From NCBI RefSeq assembly GCF_017994015.1, contig NZ_JAGOLP010000036.1:1-34194 (forward strand): a DNA stretch of 34,194 nt, written 5' to 3'. Below, piece by piece: positions 1 to 8,947 of the stretch; the first letter of the stretch is position 1; each line of letters opens with the position of its first letter. Source of the stretch: Ferrovibrio sp. GTDB taxonomy: Bacteria; Pseudomonadota; Alphaproteobacteria; Ferrovibrionales; Ferrovibrionaceae. The notes under the pieces were generated by a model that searched no databases, was not told the origin of the DNA, and saw only the letters and a list, made by a program, of their open reading frames with translations. Made by a program: the position numbers and the translations under genes.

Positions 1-1
1 C

Positions 2-2740
2 CATCCGCTGAAGCATCAATTCACCCGCGCCATCCCGACCAGCCAGTGCATGACCTGCCACATGCACCAGCCCAACATCTTCCTCAATTCGATGCTCGGC
101 TACACGATGTGGGATTACGAGCCGGATGCGCCGAAGATGTTTCCCACCAAGCAGAAATACCCCAGCCTTGAGGAAGAACACGCCATCCTGATGCGCAACC
201 CGGAGGAAGCGGCGATTCGCGGCAAATGGGGTGATGTGGATTTCCTCAAGAAAGTGTGGGAACTGAATCCGGAATTGAAGGATACACAATTCGCCGATTA
301 TCACGGCCATGGCTGGAATTTCCGCGCCATCTTCAAACGCGATCGTAAGGGCAATCTGCTGGATGCGTCCGGCCGCAAGATCGACGACGAAGACCCGCAG
401 AAATTCAAAAAAGCCGTGCATATGTCGTCGGTACATGTAGATGCCGGCATGCAATGCGTGGATTGCCATTTTGCCCAGGATTCACACGGCAACGGCTATA
501 TCTATGGTGAAGTGGCGAATGCCATCGAAATCCGCTGCAAGGATTGCCATGGCACGAGCGCCAGCCATCCCAGCCTGCGCACATCCGGCCCGGCAGCGCC
601 GCCCGGCGGCACGGATCTATCGCTGCTGCGCTTGCAGGATGGCCGCCGCCGCTTTGAATGGCGCGGCACCGAATGCTACAAGCCGGCGACCGAAAAGCGC
701 GATTGCAAGCTGATCCAGCGCGCCGCGCTGGACCCGAACCGGGAATGGGAAGTCAGCCTGGTGAAGGATACCGTCGATCCCGCCAATCCGCATTACAACG
801 AGAAGGCGGCACGCGCCAAGCTGATGAGCAAGCTGCCCGGCGGCATTGCACCCGACAAAACCGGCAGCATGATGCAATGGGGCCCGGGCGTGGCGCCGGG
901 CAAGCTGGCGCATGATGACAGCGAGATGGAATGTTATACCTGCCATCTATCCTGGACCACATCCTGCGCCGGCTGCCATCTGCCGATCCAGGCCAACCGC
1001 AAGACCGAACGCCACCATTATGAAGGCGGTGAAACCCGCAATTTCGCCACCTACAATCCGCAAGTGGCGCGCGACGAGATGTTCCAGCTCGGCCGCCATC
1101 AGAGCACCAAGGGCAACACCATTGCGCCGATCCGCTCGACCTCGGCGCTGATCCTTTCGTCTACCAATATCAACCGCGAGCGTATCTATATCCAGCAGCC
1201 GCCGATTGCCGCTTCGGGCTTTTCCAGCCAGGCCTTCGCGCCGCATTACCCACATACTGAACGCCGCACCGAAACAAAAACCTGCACTGATTGCCACGTT
1301 TCAGCCGCCAACGACAACAACGCGATCATGGCGCAGCTGCTGCTGCACGGCACCAACTTCGTCAACTTCGTCGGCTTCAATGCCTGGGCCGGCGCCGAAG
1401 GCGGTGTTGAGGCGGTGCAGGTGACGGAATGGGACGAGCCGCAGGCGGTGATCGGCAGCTTCCTGCACAAACATGCCTATCCGGATTATTTCGCCCAGCA
1501 TCAGCAACGCGGCCGCAAGCTGCCTGAGGCGCCGGAGCTTGGCACATTCAGCCATGATGGCGGCAATGTCGGCTGCCTGCAATTGCGCGGCGAATACCTG
1601 TTTGCCGCCGAGGGCAGCAAGGGTTTCCGTGTTTATGATGTGGCCTCGATCGCCAACAAGGGCATCTCGCAGCGCATCATCACCGCACCATTCAGCCCGC
1701 TGGGCCAGGATACCCATGTGGCCAGCAAAAATGCCACCTGCATGGCGCTGCCCACCAACCAGCCGATTGCGCCGCAGCGTCAGATGAAAGATGAAGCAAC
1801 GCGCAAGCTGATGTACGAGACCAACCAGGAGCAGGCCTTCCATCCAATTTATCATTACGCCTTCATCACCGATGCGGTGGAAGGTTTGATCGTGGTGGAT
1901 GTGGATACCCTGGCCGATGGCGAGCCGCGCAACAATTTCCTTAAGCGGGCGCTGACCTGGAATGAGAACGGCGTGCTGGATGGCGCCCGCCACATCACCA
2001 TCGCCGGTCATTATTTCTATATCACCACACCACGCGGCATCGTGGTGCTGGATATGAACGATCCGCTCAAGCCGAAGACCTTGGCGCAATTGCCGCTGGC
2101 CGGGGCACGGGCCACGGCACTGCAATTCCGCTACCTGTTTGTCACCCATGACGGCGGCTTCAGCGTGGTGGACGTGACCGATCCGAGCCGGCCGCGCCGC
2201 GTGGAAGGTGCCGAGATGGCAATCAAGGATGCCCGCCGGGTTTATCTGGCGCGCACCTTTGCCTATATCGCCGCCGGCGCCGATGGCCTGATGATCGTGG
2301 ATATTGAAAAGCCGGAGCAGCCGAAACTGTATCAGCGCTACACCGCCGAGGGCCAGATCAAGGATGCCTCGGATGTCATCGTGGGCAGCACCAATGCCAC
2401 GCTGTTTGCCTATGTGGCGGATGGCCGCCATGGCCTCAAAGTGGTGCAACTCACCTCGCCCGACAGCCAACCGGCTTTCTATGGTTTCAGCCCCGATCCG
2501 AAGCCGGAATTGATTGCCTGGAAACCCAGCCGCTGGCCGTTGCGCAGCTTGTCGAAGGGCCTCGACCGTGATCGCGGTGTGGATGAAACCGGCGGCCAAA
2601 TTGCCGTATTCGGCCGCATCGGCTCGCGGCCGCTCAACATGCAGGAGCAGCGTCAGCTTTATCTCGACCGGCGCCAGAAATTGTGGAGCGTGACCGACGA
2701 TGCCCAGCCGGGCGAATTCCAGCCGGCGAAAAAGCCATGA
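2..2740 (+). CDS. Multiheme cytochrome c fused to LVIVD-repeat beta-propeller (5' end outside window)
   Basis: Exported electron-transfer protein by family. The frame is open to the left edge and a CMTCH haem motif (nt 47-61) spans the first in-window ATG at 50, so that ATG is not the start. Six CxxCH motifs are visible: nt 47 (CMTCH), 455 (CVDCH), 536 (CKDCH), 932 (CYTCH), 965 (CAGCH) and 1283 (CTDCH); more may lie upstream. The second half (from about nt 1550) has no haems and carries about six repeats of the type YxFVxxxxGGFSVVDVTDPxxP, the LVIVD repeat that builds a beta-propeller. The stop overlaps the start of the next gene as ATGA, so the two are translationally coupled. Electron donor, acceptor and substrate cannot be read from the sequence. 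Haem count and domain order are seen; periplasmic or outer-surface location is inferred from c-type haems. Confidence 0.9.
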   Translation, partial: HPLKHQFTRAIPTSQCMTCHMHQPNIFLNSMLGYTMWDYEPDAPKMFPTKQKYPSLEEEHAILMRNPEEAAIRGKWGDVDFLKKVWELNPELKDTQFADYHGHGWNFRAIFKRDRKGNLLDASGRKIDDEDPQKFKKAVHMSSVHVDAGMQCVDCHFAQDSHGNGYIYGEVANAIEIRCKDCHGTSASHPSLRTSGPAAPPGGTDLSLLRLQDGRRRFEWRGTECYKPATEKRDCKLIQRAALDPNREWEVSLVKDTVDPANPHYNEKAARAKLMSKLPGGIAPDKTGSMMQWGPGVAPGKLAHDDSEMECYTCHLSWTTSCAGCHLPIQANRKTERHHYEGGETRNFATYNPQVARDEMFQLGRHQSTKGNTIAPIRSTSALILSSTNINRERIYIQQPPIAASGFSSQAFAPHYPHTERRTETKTCTDCHVSAANDNNAIMAQLLLHGTNFVNFVGFNAWAGAEGGVEAVQVTEWDEPQAVIGSFLHKHAYPDYFAQHQQRGRKLPEAPELGTFSHDGGNVGCLQLRGEYLFAAEGSKGFRVYDVASIANKGISQRIITAPFSPLGQDTHVASKNATCMALPTNQPIAPQRQMKDEATRKLMYETNQEQAFHPIYHYAFITDAVEGLIVVDVDTLADGEPRNNFLKRALTWNENGVLDGARHITIAGHYFYITTPRGIVVLDMNDPLKPKTLAQLPLAGARATALQFRYLFVTHDGGFSVVDVTDPSRPRRVEGAEMAIKDARRVYLARTFAYIAAGADGLMIVDIEKPEQPKLYQRYTAEGQIKDASDVIVGSTNATLFAYVADGRHGLKVVQLTSPDSQPAFYGFSPDPKPELIAWKPSRWPLRSLSKGLDRDRGVDETGGQIAVFGRIGSRPLNMQEQRQLYLDRRQKLWSVTDDAQPGEFQPAKKP

Positions 2741-3180
2741 AGCTGCGCGGCACCCTGAGCCTGACCATCCTGGCGCTCTGTATGGCGACATCGGCGCATG
2801 CACAAGGTTTTCACGAAGCCCTGGCCGGCAAGACCATCGCCTTCAAGGCCGATATCAGTTTCCCACAGCCGGTGGTGTTGCAGCCCGGGCGCGGCGCCAG
2901 TTCGCTGGGCGCCGCCATCGCCATCGCCTATCTCAAACCCGATGGCAGCCTGCGGCTGAAACGCTGGAATGAGCCGAAGGGTGATTACGATCCGGTGGCA
3001 GATGGCCGCTGGACCACGGAAGACAACCAGCTTTGCCTGATTGCCGATTGGCCCCTGCTGAAGCGTGACCGCTTCTGCATGCGGCTGCGGCTTGATCCGC
3101 CGGTGATCTCTGGCCACGGCGCCGGCATCGATGCCCTGATCAAGGGCGATATCCGCCCCGGCAACCCGGACAGATTATAA
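2737..3180 (+). CDS. Small exported protein of unknown function
   Basis: 147 aa. The ATG at 2737 overlaps the upstream stop (ATGA); the frame extends further 5' to 2683, but those codons lie inside the cytochrome gene and precede the signal peptide, so 2737 is chosen. The N-terminus MKLRGTLSLTILALCMATSAHA-Q is a clear Sec signal peptide, so the product is periplasmic. The mature part is a small, probably beta-rich protein with two Cys (LCLI and FCMR) and phrases such as KPDGSLRLKRW and DGRWTTEDNQLC, reminiscent of small lipocalin-like or DUF-type periplasmic proteins; I do not recognise the family. Coupling to the multiheme cytochrome suggests a partner or assembly role. It ends 6 bp from the convergent cytochrome gene; only a weak palindrome (AGCGC-N5-AGCGCT type, 3180-3194) lies there. 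Confidence 0.75.
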   Translation: MKLRGTLSLTILALCMATSAHAQGFHEALAGKTIAFKADISFPQPVVLQPGRGASSLGAAIAIAYLKPDGSLRLKRWNEPKGDYDPVADGRWTTEDNQLCLIADWPLLKRDRFCMRLRLDPPVISGHGAGIDALIKGDIRPGNPDRL

Positions 3181-3186
3181 GCGCGA

Positions 3187-4548
3187 TCAGCGCTGCACCA
3201 CCTGATCAAGCGCATCCAGCGCGGCGATAAAATCTGCCGGCTTGAACATTTCGTCATGCTCCACCGCCTTATAGGCGCGATCCAGCAATTCGTTATAACG
3301 CTTGAAGCGGGCCTCATCGATCTGGCCGCTGCGCTTGAGCGCATTCAGGATCGCCGCCACCGCCATTGTGGCCTGTTCGGCGGCGGCATAATCGGTATAT
3401 TCGCGCGTGGCGGCATCGCGCAGCACGGCACGCAGCAGCTTCTGTGTGGCGGCGCCATCAAAGCGATGCTGCACCAGGCGGTCGATCAGCGGCGAAACAG
3501 TGGCGCGCATCGCATTGGCAGCAGCCACCATGGCTGGCAAGCTTTGCTGACTAGCCGCATGTAGCGCGCGCGAATGTTCCAGCAGCCGTTCGCCCAGGGC
3601 GGTATCAAGCTGCGCTGCGATCAGCCGCAGCATGATCATGTTGGCATCGTTGAGTCGCACCAGACCGGGGCCAAGCCCGGTGGAGGCGCGTGGCTCCCAG
3701 CGCAGATTCGACATCGGGTGGTGGCAGGAATGGCAATCGAAATGCACCAGTTCCGGGAACAGGCCCTGGCTGTTGCGATTGGGATCGGCCAAAGCCTCCA
3801 GCCCCATCTGCACCATCACTGCCTGGCCGATGGCCCAGGTCTGCACCGGATCGGCCACCTTCTTACGGGCGCGGTAATCATCATCGATGCGGAAATGCGC
3901 CGGCTGGGTGACGGTGAAGGTATCCAGTTCAAAGGCCATGCGCGGATGGCCGGCGCCCATGATGCGGTGCGTGACGAATTTATCCTTGGTGCCCATATGG
4001 CAGGACAGGCAGAGCTTGGCCCGCGCCACCGGTTCCTCGGTGGGATACATGCCGGCGGCCACATTCTGCGCATGGCTGGCGGCGCCCGAGATATGCACAC
4101 CAAGCCAGCGCACCGAGCCGCCATGGCAGCTTTCGCAGCCGACACCATCGGAAATCTGGAAGGTCTTGGAGCGCAGATTCGGCGCCACGTTATTGGCGTG
4201 GCAATCCAGGCAGATCTTGGCTTCATGCGCGTTGGGCAAGCCAAGATTGGCAGCAATGCGCTTGGATTGAGCATTCAGCAGTGTGGCATAGGCCTTGGAA
4301 TGCGGATCCTTGGTCTGCCAGGTGACATATTCGTTTTGCAGCACGGTGGAATTGCGCCAGGGAGTGACCGCGCCATGGCAGGTGGAGCCGGCGCAGGAGC
4401 CAACACCAAGATGGGTATCAGCGGCATATTGCGGCAGGGTCTGCGCTTGGCTTGCACCCGAGACAAAAGCCAGCATCAGCAGAGCGCCTAGCCCCACAGC
4501 CAAGGATAACCATTCCACTGCCCGCCCGTGCTTTGCCGTCACGCCCAC
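3187..4548 (-). CDS. Multiheme cytochrome c, cytochrome c554-like family
   Basis: 453 aa with an N-terminal signal/anchor (SLAVGLGALLMLAFVSGASQA-Q), so periplasmic. Haem-binding motifs in order: CAGSTCH (a CX4CH variant), CLDCH, CESCH, CLSCH, CHSCH. The first has four residues between the cysteines instead of two; this spacing is known in some multihaem cytochromes. The overall pattern (HLGVGSCxxxxCHG, then CxxCHANN, GVGCESCHGG, CLSCHMG, HFDCHSCHHP) resembles the cytochrome c554 / planctomycete-type tetra- to pentahaem family. The C-terminal third is helical and has no haem motif. It converges on the exported-protein gene (6 bp gap) and diverges from the ABC transporter operon, with 116 bp between starts. 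Together with the first gene it suggests a periplasmic electron-transfer module; the partner reaction is not evident. Confidence 0.85.
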   Translation of the reverse strand: MGVTAKHGRAVEWLSLAVGLGALLMLAFVSGASQAQTLPQYAADTHLGVGSCAGSTCHGAVTPWRNSTVLQNEYVTWQTKDPHSKAYATLLNAQSKRIAANLGLPNAHEAKICLDCHANNVAPNLRSKTFQISDGVGCESCHGGSVRWLGVHISGAASHAQNVAAGMYPTEEPVARAKLCLSCHMGTKDKFVTHRIMGAGHPRMAFELDTFTVTQPAHFRIDDDYRARKKVADPVQTWAIGQAVMVQMGLEALADPNRNSQGLFPELVHFDCHSCHHPMSNLRWEPRASTGLGPGLVRLNDANMIMLRLIAAQLDTALGERLLEHSRALHAASQQSLPAMVAAANAMRATVSPLIDRLVQHRFDGAATQKLLRAVLRDAATREYTDYAAAEQATMAVAAILNALKRSGQIDEARFKRYNELLDRAYKAVEHDEMFKPADFIAALDALDQVVQR

Positions 4549-4664
4549 ATCCCCCGCTTACCTGCCGCGATTTTCGGCTGCATGGATCGAAATGGCAAGT
4601 GCTGGATTGACGCCGACGAGATGGCAGCCGACACTATGACAGGGGAGCCACCACAACCATACGC

Positions 4665-6860
4665 ATGAAGCTGCATTCGCTTATTCGCCAACACCAATAT
4701 GGGCCGCGCTTCTGGATTGCGCTGACCATGCTGGGCCTGTTGCTGCTGCCCTGGTATGCCCTGCCGGCTGGTGGCCTGGGTGATTGGCGTTGGCTGGCTG
4801 GCTATCCCGATCAAGCTTCGGCGCCGGCCTGGCTGCTGGCCTTGCAGCATGGCCGCCTCTGGCTCTGGCCGCTGCTGCTGCCGCCGCTTATCGCCTGGTT
4901 CGGCCAGCAGCGCCCGCCTTGGCTGATCGCCGCCGGCATAACCGGGCTGGCTTATCTGTTCGCACAGGGCTTCGCCATCGATCACAAAGGCCCGGTGCTG
5001 CATTGGCTTGGCGGCCTGGGTGCTGGCGGCCAGCCCGGCTTTGGCATCGGCGCGGCGCTTTATGGTCTGGGTGGCCTGATGCTGCTCAGCCTGGGCCTGG
5101 CGCGGCGCGGCTGGTGTCGGGGCGATGCCTTTGTGATTGCCGCCATTGGCGGCATCGTGGCACTGATTGTGCTGTTCGTTTTTTTCCCGGTGCTGATCGT
5201 GCTGGTGGAGGCGCTGAAAGGCGCCGATGGCAGTCTTTCGCTTGGCGCCTTCTGGCAACGGCTGGCCGATGCCTCGATCTGGAGCCTGGCCTGTCTGAGC
5301 GGGCCACAACGCTGCGGCGTCGCCTGGAACACATTATTCCTGGCCCTGCTGGTGGGCGCCGGCACCACCATTCTGGGTCTGGCTTTTGCCCTGATCGCAG
5401 TGCGCAGCGCCTTCCGCTATAAGCCGCTGCTGCGCGCCCTCACCCTGCTGCCGATCATCACGCCGCCCTTTGTGATCGGCCTGGCGCTGATCCTGCTATT
5501 CGGCCGTTCCGGTGCCGTAACAGCGCTGATGACAGACTGGTTCGACATTCCGCGCTCACGCTGGATTTATGGCCTGACCGGGGTGTTCATCGCGCAATTG
5601 CTGGCCTTCACACCCATCGCCTTCCTGGTGCTGATCGGCGTGGTGCAGGGCATCGCACCCTCACTGGAGGAAGCCGCGCAGACCTTGCGCGCCAATAGCT
5701 GGACCACTTTCCGCACCATCACCTGGCCGCTACTGCGGCCCGGCGTGGCCAATGCCTTCCTGCTCGGCTTTGTGGAAAGCCTGGCGGATTTTGGTAACCC
5801 GCTGGTGCTGGGCGGCAATTTCGATGTGTTGTCGACCAAAATCTTTTTCGCCGTGGTGGGCGCGGCGCATGAGCAGGGCCGCGCCGCCACGCTGGCCTTT
5901 GTGCTGCTGGCCTTCACGCTTGGCGTATTCTGGGCGCAGCAACGCTGGCTGGGCCGCAAGAGCTACACCACCATGACCGGCAAAGGCGATGCCGGCATTG
6001 CTCTTGCTTTGCCGCGCCGGGTGGCGCTTGCAGCCTATTGCCTGGCTTTGCCCTGGGCTTTGTTCACCGCCATCATCTATGCCACGATACTCTTTGGCGG
6101 CTTTGTCAAAGCCGTGGGGCGCGACCACAGCTTCACCCTGGCGCATTACCTGGCCGGTTTCAGCCTGGAATGGGGCGCCCGCGGCCTGCAATTCACCGGC
6201 GCGGCCTGGGATAGTTTCTGGGTCACGCTGGGGGTGGCCGCCAGTGCCGCGCCGCTCACCGCCGCCATCGGCATTCTCACTGCCTATCTGCTGGCGCGGC
6301 AGGATTTCCAGGGCCGCCGCGCCTTTGAATTCGGCACCCTGCTCAGCTTTGCCATTCCCGGCACGGTGATCGGCGTGGCCTATGTGATGGCGTTCAACAC
6401 ACCGCCGCTGGAACTGACCGGCACAGGCCTGATCCTGGTGCTGTGTTTTGTGTTCCGCAACATGCCGGTGGGCGTGCGCGCCGGGATCGCCAGTTTGAGC
6501 CAGATCGACAAAAGCCTGGACGAAGCCTCGCTGACCCTGGGCGCCGGCACCAGCGGCACGTTACGCCGCATCATGCTGCCGCTGCTGCGCCCGGCCATCG
6601 TGGCCGCCCTGGTCTACAGCTTCGTGCGCGCCATGACGGCGGTAAGCGCCGTTATCTTCCTGGTTACGGCGCAATATAATCTGTCCACCGCTTATATCGT
6701 TGGCCGTGTTGAAGCCGGTGAACTGGGCCTCGCCATCGCCTATTCTTCCGTATTGATCCTGGTGATGATCCTCGCCATCCTCGGCATCCAGCGGCTGGTG
6801 GGCGAACGCCGGCTCGGCCGCCGGGCACCGGAACAGATCGCCCCCTTGGGTGCTGGCTGA
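4665..6860 (+). CDS. ABC transporter permease, fused two-domain ferric-iron (FbpB) type
   Basis: 731 aa inner-membrane protein. Two BPD-type permease domains are fused in one chain; each contains an EAA-type coupling loop for the ATPase: EEAAQTLRANSWTTFRTITW, followed by PLLRPG, in the first half, and DEASLTLGAGTSG followed by PLLRPA in the second. About 170 extra N-terminal residues add several membrane segments, making it longer than typical FbpB (about 550 aa). It is the first gene of an operon with two binding proteins (18 bp gap to the next start) and an ATPase. Family membership points to Fe(III) or a related anionic substrate, but substrate is set by the binding proteins and is unproven. 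The start is the first ATG; the nearest GGAG (4644-4647) is rather far upstream. Confidence 0.9.
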   Translation: MKLHSLIRQHQYGPRFWIALTMLGLLLLPWYALPAGGLGDWRWLAGYPDQASAPAWLLALQHGRLWLWPLLLPPLIAWFGQQRPPWLIAAGITGLAYLFAQGFAIDHKGPVLHWLGGLGAGGQPGFGIGAALYGLGGLMLLSLGLARRGWCRGDAFVIAAIGGIVALIVLFVFFPVLIVLVEALKGADGSLSLGAFWQRLADASIWSLACLSGPQRCGVAWNTLFLALLVGAGTTILGLAFALIAVRSAFRYKPLLRALTLLPIITPPFVIGLALILLFGRSGAVTALMTDWFDIPRSRWIYGLTGVFIAQLLAFTPIAFLVLIGVVQGIAPSLEEAAQTLRANSWTTFRTITWPLLRPGVANAFLLGFVESLADFGNPLVLGGNFDVLSTKIFFAVVGAAHEQGRAATLAFVLLAFTLGVFWAQQRWLGRKSYTTMTGKGDAGIALALPRRVALAAYCLALPWALFTAIIYATILFGGFVKAVGRDHSFTLAHYLAGFSLEWGARGLQFTGAAWDSFWVTLGVAASAAPLTAAIGILTAYLLARQDFQGRRAFEFGTLLSFAIPGTVIGVAYVMAFNTPPLELTGTGLILVLCFVFRNMPVGVRAGIASLSQIDKSLDEASLTLGAGTSGTLRRIMLPLLRPAIVAALVYSFVRAMTAVSAVIFLVTAQYNLSTAYIVGRVEAGELGLAIAYSSVLILVMILAILGIQRLVGERRLGRRAPEQIAPLGAG

Positions 6861-6878
6861 CATGCAGGAGTGCACATC

Positions 6879-7898
6879 ATGCTGAAACGCAGTTTATTCG
6901 CCGCCGCCCTGGCCCTGCTGATGACGACCGAGGCACGGGCGCAGAATCAGGTGACGGTATATTGCAGCCTGCTCAGCGAATGGTGCGAATTGATGCGCGC
7001 CAGCTTCGAGCGCGATACCGGCGTGAAGGCGATGGTGACCACCAAGAGCACCGGCGAGACCTTTGCCCAGATTCGCGCCGAAGCCGACAATCCGCGTGCC
7101 GATATCTGGTGGGGCGGACCAAGCGATTCGCATCTGCAAGCCGCCGAGCTGGGCCTGCTGGCGGAATACAAGAGCCCGACCCTGGCCAAGCTGCATCCTT
7201 GGGCGCAGCGCGCCGCCGAGATGTCGGGCTGGCGCAGTGTCGGCATCTATGCCGGCACGCTGGGCATCGTGTGGAACACCGAATCCCTGGCCAAGCGCAA
7301 ACTGCCGGCGCCGAAATGCTGGGCCGACCTGCTCAACCCGGCCTATCGCGACGAAATCCAGATGTCGAATCCGGCCACGTCGGGCACTTCCTACACCGTG
7401 CTGGCAACGCTGGTGCAGATCATGGGCGAGGAACCGGCTTTCACCTATATGAAGAAGCTGCACGGCAACATGAACCAGTATCCGCGCTCGGGCGCGGCGC
7501 CGATGGCCAATGTGGTGCGCGGCGAAAGCCTGCTCGGCATCACCTGGATGTTTGCCGCCGTGGCCGAAGCACAACTCGGCGCCCCGGTCACTTCAGTGGC
7601 GCCCTGCGAAGGCACTGGCTACGAGATCGGCTCGATGTCGATCCTCAAGGGGGCCAAGAATCCGGAGGCGGCGCGGCGCTGGTATGAATATGCCCTCACC
7701 CCCACCGCCCAGGCTACCGGCGCGCGGGCCAAGAGCTATCAGATTCCGAGTCATGTGGAAGCGCCGATCCCGCCCAATACGCCGAAGCTGGAAGAAGTGA
7801 AACTGATCGATTACGACTTCGTGAAATACGGCTCAGCCGCCGAGCGCAAGCGGCTGCTGGAGCGTTGGGACAAGGAAGTGGCGGCGCTGCCGAAGTGA
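6879..7898 (+). CDS. ABC transporter periplasmic substrate-binding protein 1 (iron-type)
   Basis: 339 aa. The start ATG at 6879 is preceded by AGGAG (6866-6870) at ideal spacing; a GTG at 6870 is in frame but overlaps that Shine-Dalgarno. The signal peptide is MLKRSLFAAALALLMTTEARA-Q. The mature protein is a class II periplasmic binding protein of the FbpA/AfuA-like cluster: VTVYCSLLSEWCELM at the N-terminus, DIWWGGPSDSHLQA, SNPATSGTSY and EGTGYEIGSMSILKGAKN. Four cysteines (YCS, EWC, KCW, PCEG) are shared with the next gene and could form two disulfides. It is a close paralogue of the protein encoded immediately downstream (26 bp gap). Ligand could be Fe(III) or another anion; the usual FbpA ferric-binding tyrosine pair cannot be assigned by eye. 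Confidence 0.88.
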   Translation: MLKRSLFAAALALLMTTEARAQNQVTVYCSLLSEWCELMRASFERDTGVKAMVTTKSTGETFAQIRAEADNPRADIWWGGPSDSHLQAAELGLLAEYKSPTLAKLHPWAQRAAEMSGWRSVGIYAGTLGIVWNTESLAKRKLPAPKCWADLLNPAYRDEIQMSNPATSGTSYTVLATLVQIMGEEPAFTYMKKLHGNMNQYPRSGAAPMANVVRGESLLGITWMFAAVAEAQLGAPVTSVAPCEGTGYEIGSMSILKGAKNPEAARRWYEYALTPTAQATGARAKSYQIPSHVEAPIPPNTPKLEEVKLIDYDFVKYGSAAERKRLLERWDKEVAALPK

Positions 7899-7924
7899 AA
7901 ATCAAAAAAATTCTGGAGGAAACC

Positions 7925-8947
7925 ATGCGTAACACTCTGCTTGCTGCTGCCCTCCTGGGTAGCACCGCCCTGCTTGCCGCCAGCCCGGCACAGGCACAGG
8001 TCACCGTCTATTGCAGCGCGCTGATGGATTGGTGCCAGTTGATGGCCAATGCTTTCGAGCGCCAGAGCGGCATCAAGGTGACAATGACGCAGAAAGGCTC
8101 GGGCGAGACCCTGGCGCAGATCCGCGCCGAGGCCAGCAACCCGAAGGGCGATATCTGGTGGGGCGGCACCGGCGATCCGCATCTGCAAATGGCCGAGGAA
8201 GGCTTGAGCGAATCGTATCGCTCGCCCAATCTGGAAAAGCTGCATGTTTGGGCGCAGAATCAGGCCAAACAATCCAATTACCGCACTGTGGGCATATATG
8301 CCGGCGCGCTCGGCTTTGCCTATAACACCGAATTGCTGGCCAAGAAAAAAGTGGCGGCGCCGGCCTGCTGGGCCGATCTGCTCAAGCCGGCCTACAAGGA
8401 CGAAGTGCAGATTTCCAATCCGGCCTCCTCCGGCACCGCCTACACCGCCATCGCCACGCTGGTGCAGGTGATGGGCGAGGACAAGGCCTTTGACTATCTC
8501 AAGGCGCTGCACGGCCAAGTGAATCAATATACCCGCTCCGGCCCGGCGCCGGCGCGCAACACGGCGCGCGGCGAAACCATGATCGGCGTGATGTTCATGC
8601 ATGATGCCGTGGCCGAGGCGGTGGAAGGTTTTCCGGTGGCGGTGCAGCCGCCCTGCGAAGGCACCGGCTACGAGATCGGCTCGATGTCGCTCATCAAGGG
8701 CGGCCGCAATCTGGAAAATGCCAAAAAATGGTATGAATTTGCACTCACGCCGGAAGCCCAGGCTTTGGCGGTGCAGGGCAAGTCATATCAGGTGCCGAGC
8801 AACCCGGCGACGCCAACCCCGCCCAAGGCACCGCGCCTGGAACAGATGAAGCTGATCAACTACGACTTTGCCAAATATGGCACTTCCGCCGAGCGCAAAC
8901 GCCTGATCGCGCGCTGGGAAAAGGATGTAGCATCGCAGCCGAAATGA
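7925..8947 (+). CDS. ABC transporter periplasmic substrate-binding protein 2 (tandem paralogue)
   Basis: 340 aa. The ATG at 7925 follows GGAGGA (7915-7920); the frame is open further 5' but only across the preceding gene. The signal peptide is MRNTLLAAALLGSTALLAAS-PAQA. The mature protein runs in parallel with its upstream neighbour: VTVYCSALMDWCQLM, DIWWGGTGDPHLQM, SNPASSGTAY, EGTGYEIGSMSLIKGG, and the same C-terminal YDFAKYGTSAERKRLIARWEKD. The four cysteines are conserved between the two. The pair is a tandem duplication that has diverged, which suggests two ligands or two affinities served by one permease and one ATPase. The stop overlaps the ATPase start (ATGA). Confidence 0.88.
   Translation: MRNTLLAAALLGSTALLAASPAQAQVTVYCSALMDWCQLMANAFERQSGIKVTMTQKGSGETLAQIRAEASNPKGDIWWGGTGDPHLQMAEEGLSESYRSPNLEKLHVWAQNQAKQSNYRTVGIYAGALGFAYNTELLAKKKVAAPACWADLLKPAYKDEVQISNPASSGTAYTAIATLVQVMGEDKAFDYLKALHGQVNQYTRSGPAPARNTARGETMIGVMFMHDAVAEAVEGFPVAVQPPCEGTGYEIGSMSLIKGGRNLENAKKWYEFALTPEAQALAVQGKSYQVPSNPATPTPPKAPRLEQMKLINYDFAKYGTSAERKRLIARWEKDVASQPK

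Noticed and set aside
50..52. ATG at 50 as start of the multiheme cytochrome
   Set aside because: It is the second residue of a CMTCH haem motif whose first Cys lies upstream in frame, so the gene starts outside the window.
1301..2803. 500 aa frame antisense to the multiheme cytochrome gene
   Set aside because: GC-rich shadow; the opposite strand encodes clear haem motifs and LVIVD repeats, and this frame has no domain.
3574..4491. 305 aa frame antisense to the c554-like cytochrome
   Set aside because: Shadow of a gene with five haem motifs.
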